Assembly (NCBI GenBank): GCA_963693305.1
Contig: OY855905.1
Span: 25,223,937 to 25,287,936, forward strand
Direction of reading: 5' to 3'
DNA: 64,000 nucleotides
From: Meandrina meandrites
Lineage: Eukaryota > Cnidaria > Anthozoa > Scleractinia > Meandrinidae
In this document: positions 55,601 to 61,600 of the stretch, one piece after another
Numbering within the stretch: position 1 is the stretch's first letter
Layout of the letters: every line of letters begins with the position of its first letter
Translations under genes and position numbers: made by a program
The notes under the pieces: model-generated
Database searches by the model: none
Seen by the model: only the letters and a program-made list of their open reading frames with translations
What the model was told of the DNA's origin: nothing

Positions 55601-58600
55601 CTTTTGTGTTCTGGTCAGAACGAAATTCTCGAATTCAATAATTACTAGGAGTTATTGGCTCCTAAGAGGGTAAAAATGTGAAATCTAAACTTTGAAACGT
55701 GCTATCTTCTTTTTGAAAAGGGATTTTAAAAATCCGTTTTGACCAGAACACAATAGAGTACACCAAGTTTATGTTCCCTGCAAATCAAGTCATGAAATTC
55801 TGTATCGGTGGAGAAAACTTGGACACAAAATTGCAGGTTTTGCCGCTTCCAAAGACCTACCGAGTCAGTGTTTACAACAATGTGCGCTTTATTCGAAGCT
55901 AATTATGCTGAATTATGATAATTCCCTACGTTCCAGCGCACAGGACACAAAGCGGAGAACAATAACATTTAGTATATACACACTCAGTGATCTTGGCTAT
56001 TCCAGCAATCTGATTGGTTCGCTATCTCGGGCTAATGCCGCATTATTCACTCGCTAGCGAGTGGATAATGCATTATCCCATAAAACAGAAACAAAATGGC
56101 CGGCGTAAACTCACGTTTCGCTAGCATTTCGGAATCAAAATAGTGCAAATAAAAGACGACAGCGAGCCAGAAAACACCAAGAAGGCAACGAACTCTGGCC
56201 TCAAAGTTTTTAAAGATAAGTGAAGAAGTCATGTTTTACAAACCAGTGTTTTTCAGTTTGTTTATCGAGATAATTACTGTGATCAATTCGACCTATCGCT
56301 AAATAGGCAGCAATTAATCTTCACGACTACAATTTGTCTCATTACGAGTATTTTTGTAGACTGGTTTGCCTGACAGAACGAATTTCTCACCGAAATCGAG
56401 GAAATAGAAAAAGAAGAATTGAAGTTTTATATCTCCGCGAGAAAACAAGACAGGTCATATTACAACAAGGCAACACTCACCTCAATTCGAGGCGCCATTG
56501 ACAGGCACCTTCGCAACGAGCCAAACAACAAGCCTTTCTCGATAACTTCGAAAACTTTGTTTGATCAGTTATCGATTTCCAAGCAGACTTTCGATTAAAG
56601 TTGCCGATTTGAACTGTGTAAAAGGACCATTTTGACGAGGACTTTATCGAAGATTGTGTATTTGCCATGTTAAAAGAATCTGTAAATAGTTTTGTACGTG
56701 TTTCACGCATGAATTGAGACGTCAAATTAGACGTCAATAAAATTGCCTTTCATAGGTTTCTTTTTGAAAATGTCTAGTTGTCTGTTTTGAGATCACTTCG
56801 TGTGTATATACTAAAACAATTATTCTTTTCAATCTCGGTGAATAGCGGCAGAATATTTACCTCGCCGCTACGCGGCTCGGTAAATACTCTGCCACTATTC
56901 ACCTCGATTTCAAAGAATAATTGTTAAGTAATTACTTATACAAAGAACTTTAAGAAGTATATTCTCATGAATATTTCGATTGTTGTCGGCTTCAGTCGTC
57001 GCCGTTCGTGCATACTCTTAAAATAAATGCATACATAATTATAGCAAGGGTCCAGCGCGACCTTAATGCTTTTTTTTCTTGTTTCCACATTCAAAATAAT
57101 AAGGGGAAAAAGAAAAGGAAAGAAAAGAAAAAGATGAACTTATAATTAGATTCTTTTTCTTTTTATCTTCAATTATCAACAGGTGAAAGAGACGCACGAG
57201 CCTGCAATCACGGTTGTTGATCTTATCTCTGGTGGTCAATCAAGTAAAATTTCTTTCTTTACTGGTCTCCACCACATCGCTCCAAACGGCAAGTTTTCTT
57301 CCACAGCCGAGAAAGTTCAAAAGGGCGCTCTCTTAAAGTTCGGAGGGTATGTTCATATGACGTCAGAGCAGCTGGGTCCTTTGAATTCCCAACGTCGCCG
57401 TGATACAACGCAACGAAAGTCTGGAGCGACAATGAATGACGAAGATGATCTTAGCGGAGTAGCTGATCTTGATGGAATTGTTGACAAAATCGAAATTCCG
57501 CATTATTCAGACATGAGCACAATGGGTTCAACCAGTTCACCTGGCTTTTCTATTGAATTCTGGATAAGACCTCGGTGTATGCCTGTCGATACAAGTCCAA
57601 TGGCTTTGTTTTTCAAATCATCTCCATCATCTGGTTCAATAAGTTTAAACTTGAACTTAGATGGCTCTCTCACGTTCTCCATGATTCTTAATAGGGAAAC
57701 TCGATTGACTTGCACAACTGACGTATCGGACGAAACTCATAAAGTAAGAGCTTTGATATTTCAGCACATAGCGGTAACTGGAACGGTCGGAAGCTCGCTA
57801 TTTTTAAAAGTAAACGGAGAAACTGCCTGTCAAAGAACCACATGGCAAGGTATTACAGTCTTAGCTGCCTCAAATGAGGGAACACTGGTGTTTGGCGAAA
57901 ACGATGTCGATTCAAGCCAGCTCAAGAGGTTTAATGGCCAAATAAGCAATATTCAACTCTTCAATACGGAAAGAACAAAGCAGCAAATCGATAGAAGCAT
58001 TGAGGAACCAAATCCGACAGCTACCGGTGCCATTGGTTTCTGGTCCTTGAGGCAGTCGGACGAAATAAACGTAGTTCACTACGCCATTTCAAATTCACAA
58101 TCTGTATTCCAATTAGAGGTTCTGGAGGATTATGATCCGGCATTGACTGGCTTGCCAGTGGAGGCAGTTGCTCGAGGTGAAAAGATCTACATAGTTCGTG
58201 CGACAGGAGAAGGTCATGTCGTAGCAAAGAAATTTACACTCAGTGCTGATAAAAGAACCATTGCACCTCTTCCTGGTAACCAAAGAATCATAGAATCAAG
58301 CCAAGCAATAAAGGGTTGTTTAGCAGCAACACGAGACGAAGGGCGAGATCGGTTGATCGTAATAGAATGTTTTCCGGAAGACCAATCTCCCGGAGCCGTA
58401 CGCTTTAAATGGAATGTATTTGAAATTAATGAACAAGAACAAATAAGGCCTACAACTCAAGCTGGGGGAACAGGTTCTTTACTCGTGACAGGCATTGGCA
58501 GTCTCGATACGCGGCTTTCTGCTAACATTGTGAACAATCACCTCTTACTTACGGCCGGGACAACGTCAAGTGCTTCCATCCTTTTCGTTGATGTAACACT

Positions 58601-61600
58601 CGACTCAAACGGTGTACCATCGATTTCAGTTGATCAATTAGCGGCGCGACCTGTTGGTCCTGAGGTAGTGAATAACGGCGCTACATATTACGCATATCTT
58701 AAAAAGGAGAGTGACAGCCCTACAAAGCCCTTTTTACGACGGCTTCGTCCAGAAAATGGTCAGCAATCGAACAGCTACATCATAGACGTAATAGACGTTG
58801 ATCCACGCAGTCTCGTGGCCACTGATCCCATTGGCAGTAACATGCCGGACAATGACTGGTTTTGGTTCTTATTTAAAATTAGCACGTCAAATAGTGAAAT
58901 TGCCATCCAGAGTGGAGAGAGAATTAACATCCAAACCCCCGATAACAATCCTCAAGGCTGGAGTTATGTGAAGCTTAGTTGCCAAACTCTACAAGCAAAT
59001 CAACGTGCTGAGCAGTTAAACTTCTGGATATTTAAAACAAGGTCATGTGATCCGAAAAATGGTGGATATTCCGTTGTGTCTGGTGAAATTGGCCCAAATG
59101 ACTGCATTTTACTTTGGCCGAAAACAGAGCAATTTGCACCTGGTAACTACAAACACATTCTTGCTCTTCCAACAGATAGAGAAATTGAGAATGGCAAAGT
59201 AAGGTTTGGATCCTGGTTTGGCCCCTTGCGTCTCATGATTCCCATGGAACCTTCACAACGTCCGATACCAGTGACAGCTAACTCATCGCCAAATTCACCA
59301 AGATACGTTTATCAGGGCAACAAATACTCCCTTCTTCATTTTGGCGAAGGTATCTCGCTTGCAACACCTTCACCACAGGCAGGAGTAAGGGGTGGTCTTC
59401 TTCAGTTTGCTAAGACCACCGTAGCACCAATTATAGTATCAAACAACGGAAACCCAGCTTTAATTAAACTTATCTTCAGAGGTAATGGGGGATCGTTTCC
59501 TCTTGCGGCATTTCCACATGATCAAAGGGCTAAACTTGAAGTTCTATTCAGCACTGTTTATCAAGAGGGAAGCTATGCCCAACGAAGAATGACCTCAGGA
59601 TTATTTTACAGTATTTCATACACTCCACCCGCAGATTCATCATCTCCAGGGGAGTTCAAAAATCTTGCTCGAATAGGTGGTCTTGAATCTCTTGAATATC
59701 CAAATCCTCCAACTTCATTCATTTGGCTGATTCCACCTCCTTTTAAAGTAACTGGGATGTGTGCTGCAATATCTACACTCTTTCAGTTTAACGATGACAC
59801 GGTGAAAAACACAGCTCCAAACTCGGTTGCTTCTTTGACAGAGGTAGTTACTAACGCATTTGGTCCAGGTAGTTTTGGAGAGGGATTGTTCAAGCCATTC
59901 CTTTCCGTGCATTTTGACGTTACCATACTGAATGAGATTGGTGAGCAAATACATCAATCGCTAATGCGCAAGATAAATGAACATATCCCTAGACCACCAC
60001 CTGCAAGCCCCACTAATAGGCCACCGAGTGGCGCACACAGTTGGCAAGAACTTGGCGATTTGGAAGCGTGCGTGTCATTATCTAACACAACATTTTGGGA
60101 GGACAAAGTCCGAATACAAAAGATCAAAGATAAACTTACTCAAGTTTTGCAGTCGAAGTGGATGAACAACGAAATTTACCAGATACGTGAAGAAATTGCA
60201 CCGAACTTTCTTCGCGACGCTTCTGCTAGATATTCGGCATATGGTGGGATAGCCGTCTTAATTGCCACAAGACTTAGAAGTAAAGAATTTTTAGAAGAAC
60301 TACTTACCAACGACAAATCGTATATTCAGCCTATTTTGGATTCACATCTAAAAGTCTTAGACTTTATTCGACCAGACTTGGGAATAGCGGTCAGAGAGGA
60401 CATCATGAGCGCACTCCTGGCAAAAGAAATAGTTGCGAAGGTTTGTTTCACATTGTGGACAAATTGATGTGTTTTGTAGACTTAAAACAGCCAAATCCTG
60501 ATATACAGTAAATTCACGATATGGTTATATACCAAGGTTTAAGTATATCAAAATCATAAACTGAATTTTTGACTTACGTTTCTCAGTCTCATTGAAAAGT
60601 TTCCAGGATTACGCTTAGTAAGGGTCGTTGTCTCTTTCTATTTTCTGTCCGTAATCAGGTGTGATATATTAAAAAAAATTTCTTTTCGTTTCCAGAAAAC
60701 CTAAAGGTCATATCGCTTCCTTTTTTCCTAAAAGATAAAAAGGTAAATAAAATGAATAAGTATAATTTCCAAAGTTGAATATAAGAATTGGACATTCTGA
60801 TTGGAAGAAAAGCTTGGTTTATGACACTGTATTCACCACTGGGAGGGGTGAATATAACATTTCAAAGCTTGGTTACTCAACCACGACACCTTTGTCATTC
60901 ATTCAAGTAAACATTTTTACAAATGATTACAATGGCCGTTAGACCAAAAAGATCTTTATAAAATGGATAACAGATCGTACCGTGGTTTCGTACATCGATC
61001 ACGGATCACACGGCCACGACAAACTGTGTCAGATCAAGTTTATTCTCTTCATACCAGAGCTACTTGTTAAAGTGATAAGCACAATTTTCCATAAGTTAAC
61101 AACGGTTAAACAAACAAATTACCAAATAATTGTATTTTTCGTAGTGTTTCTTTTGTTCCGTTTTATTGCCTAACTTGTGAGTGAACTGTTTCGCAACCGA
61201 TGTGTAAACTGGTTTCCATCTATGCAAGCCAACACTTGTGTTTGCTATTTCCCTGTATTCTCTCGTGTTTTTTTTGTTTGTTTGTTTCTTTTCTTTTCTT
61301 TTCTTTTTATTGCAGTTCTTTATATTCACTCCATCCTCGGAGACCCAGGGGCAGTTAGTCGGGGCGAAACGAAGTAAACCGGGCAGAAATCGTAGCGGCG
61401 AAAGTTTTCAGGAGAAGTGATAAGAGCCCCTGGAATACGAGTCTCTCCAGACCATTTCCAAGCGGCTCTGCGAATGCTGGCTTCTGATTGAGCAAAAAAA
61501 AAAATCCTTTGTATTATTTTGCCCAATCGGCGAACAGTAACTTCAGAGTCACTTTCGTGTGTTCTTACACTGCAGTTATTGTATCGGCCATATTTTATTT

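Noticed and set aside
57183..57400. GTG at 57183 as a true start codon
   Set aside because: A pyrimidine tract and CAG directly precede it, which fits a splice acceptor; GTG starts are not expected in an animal gene.
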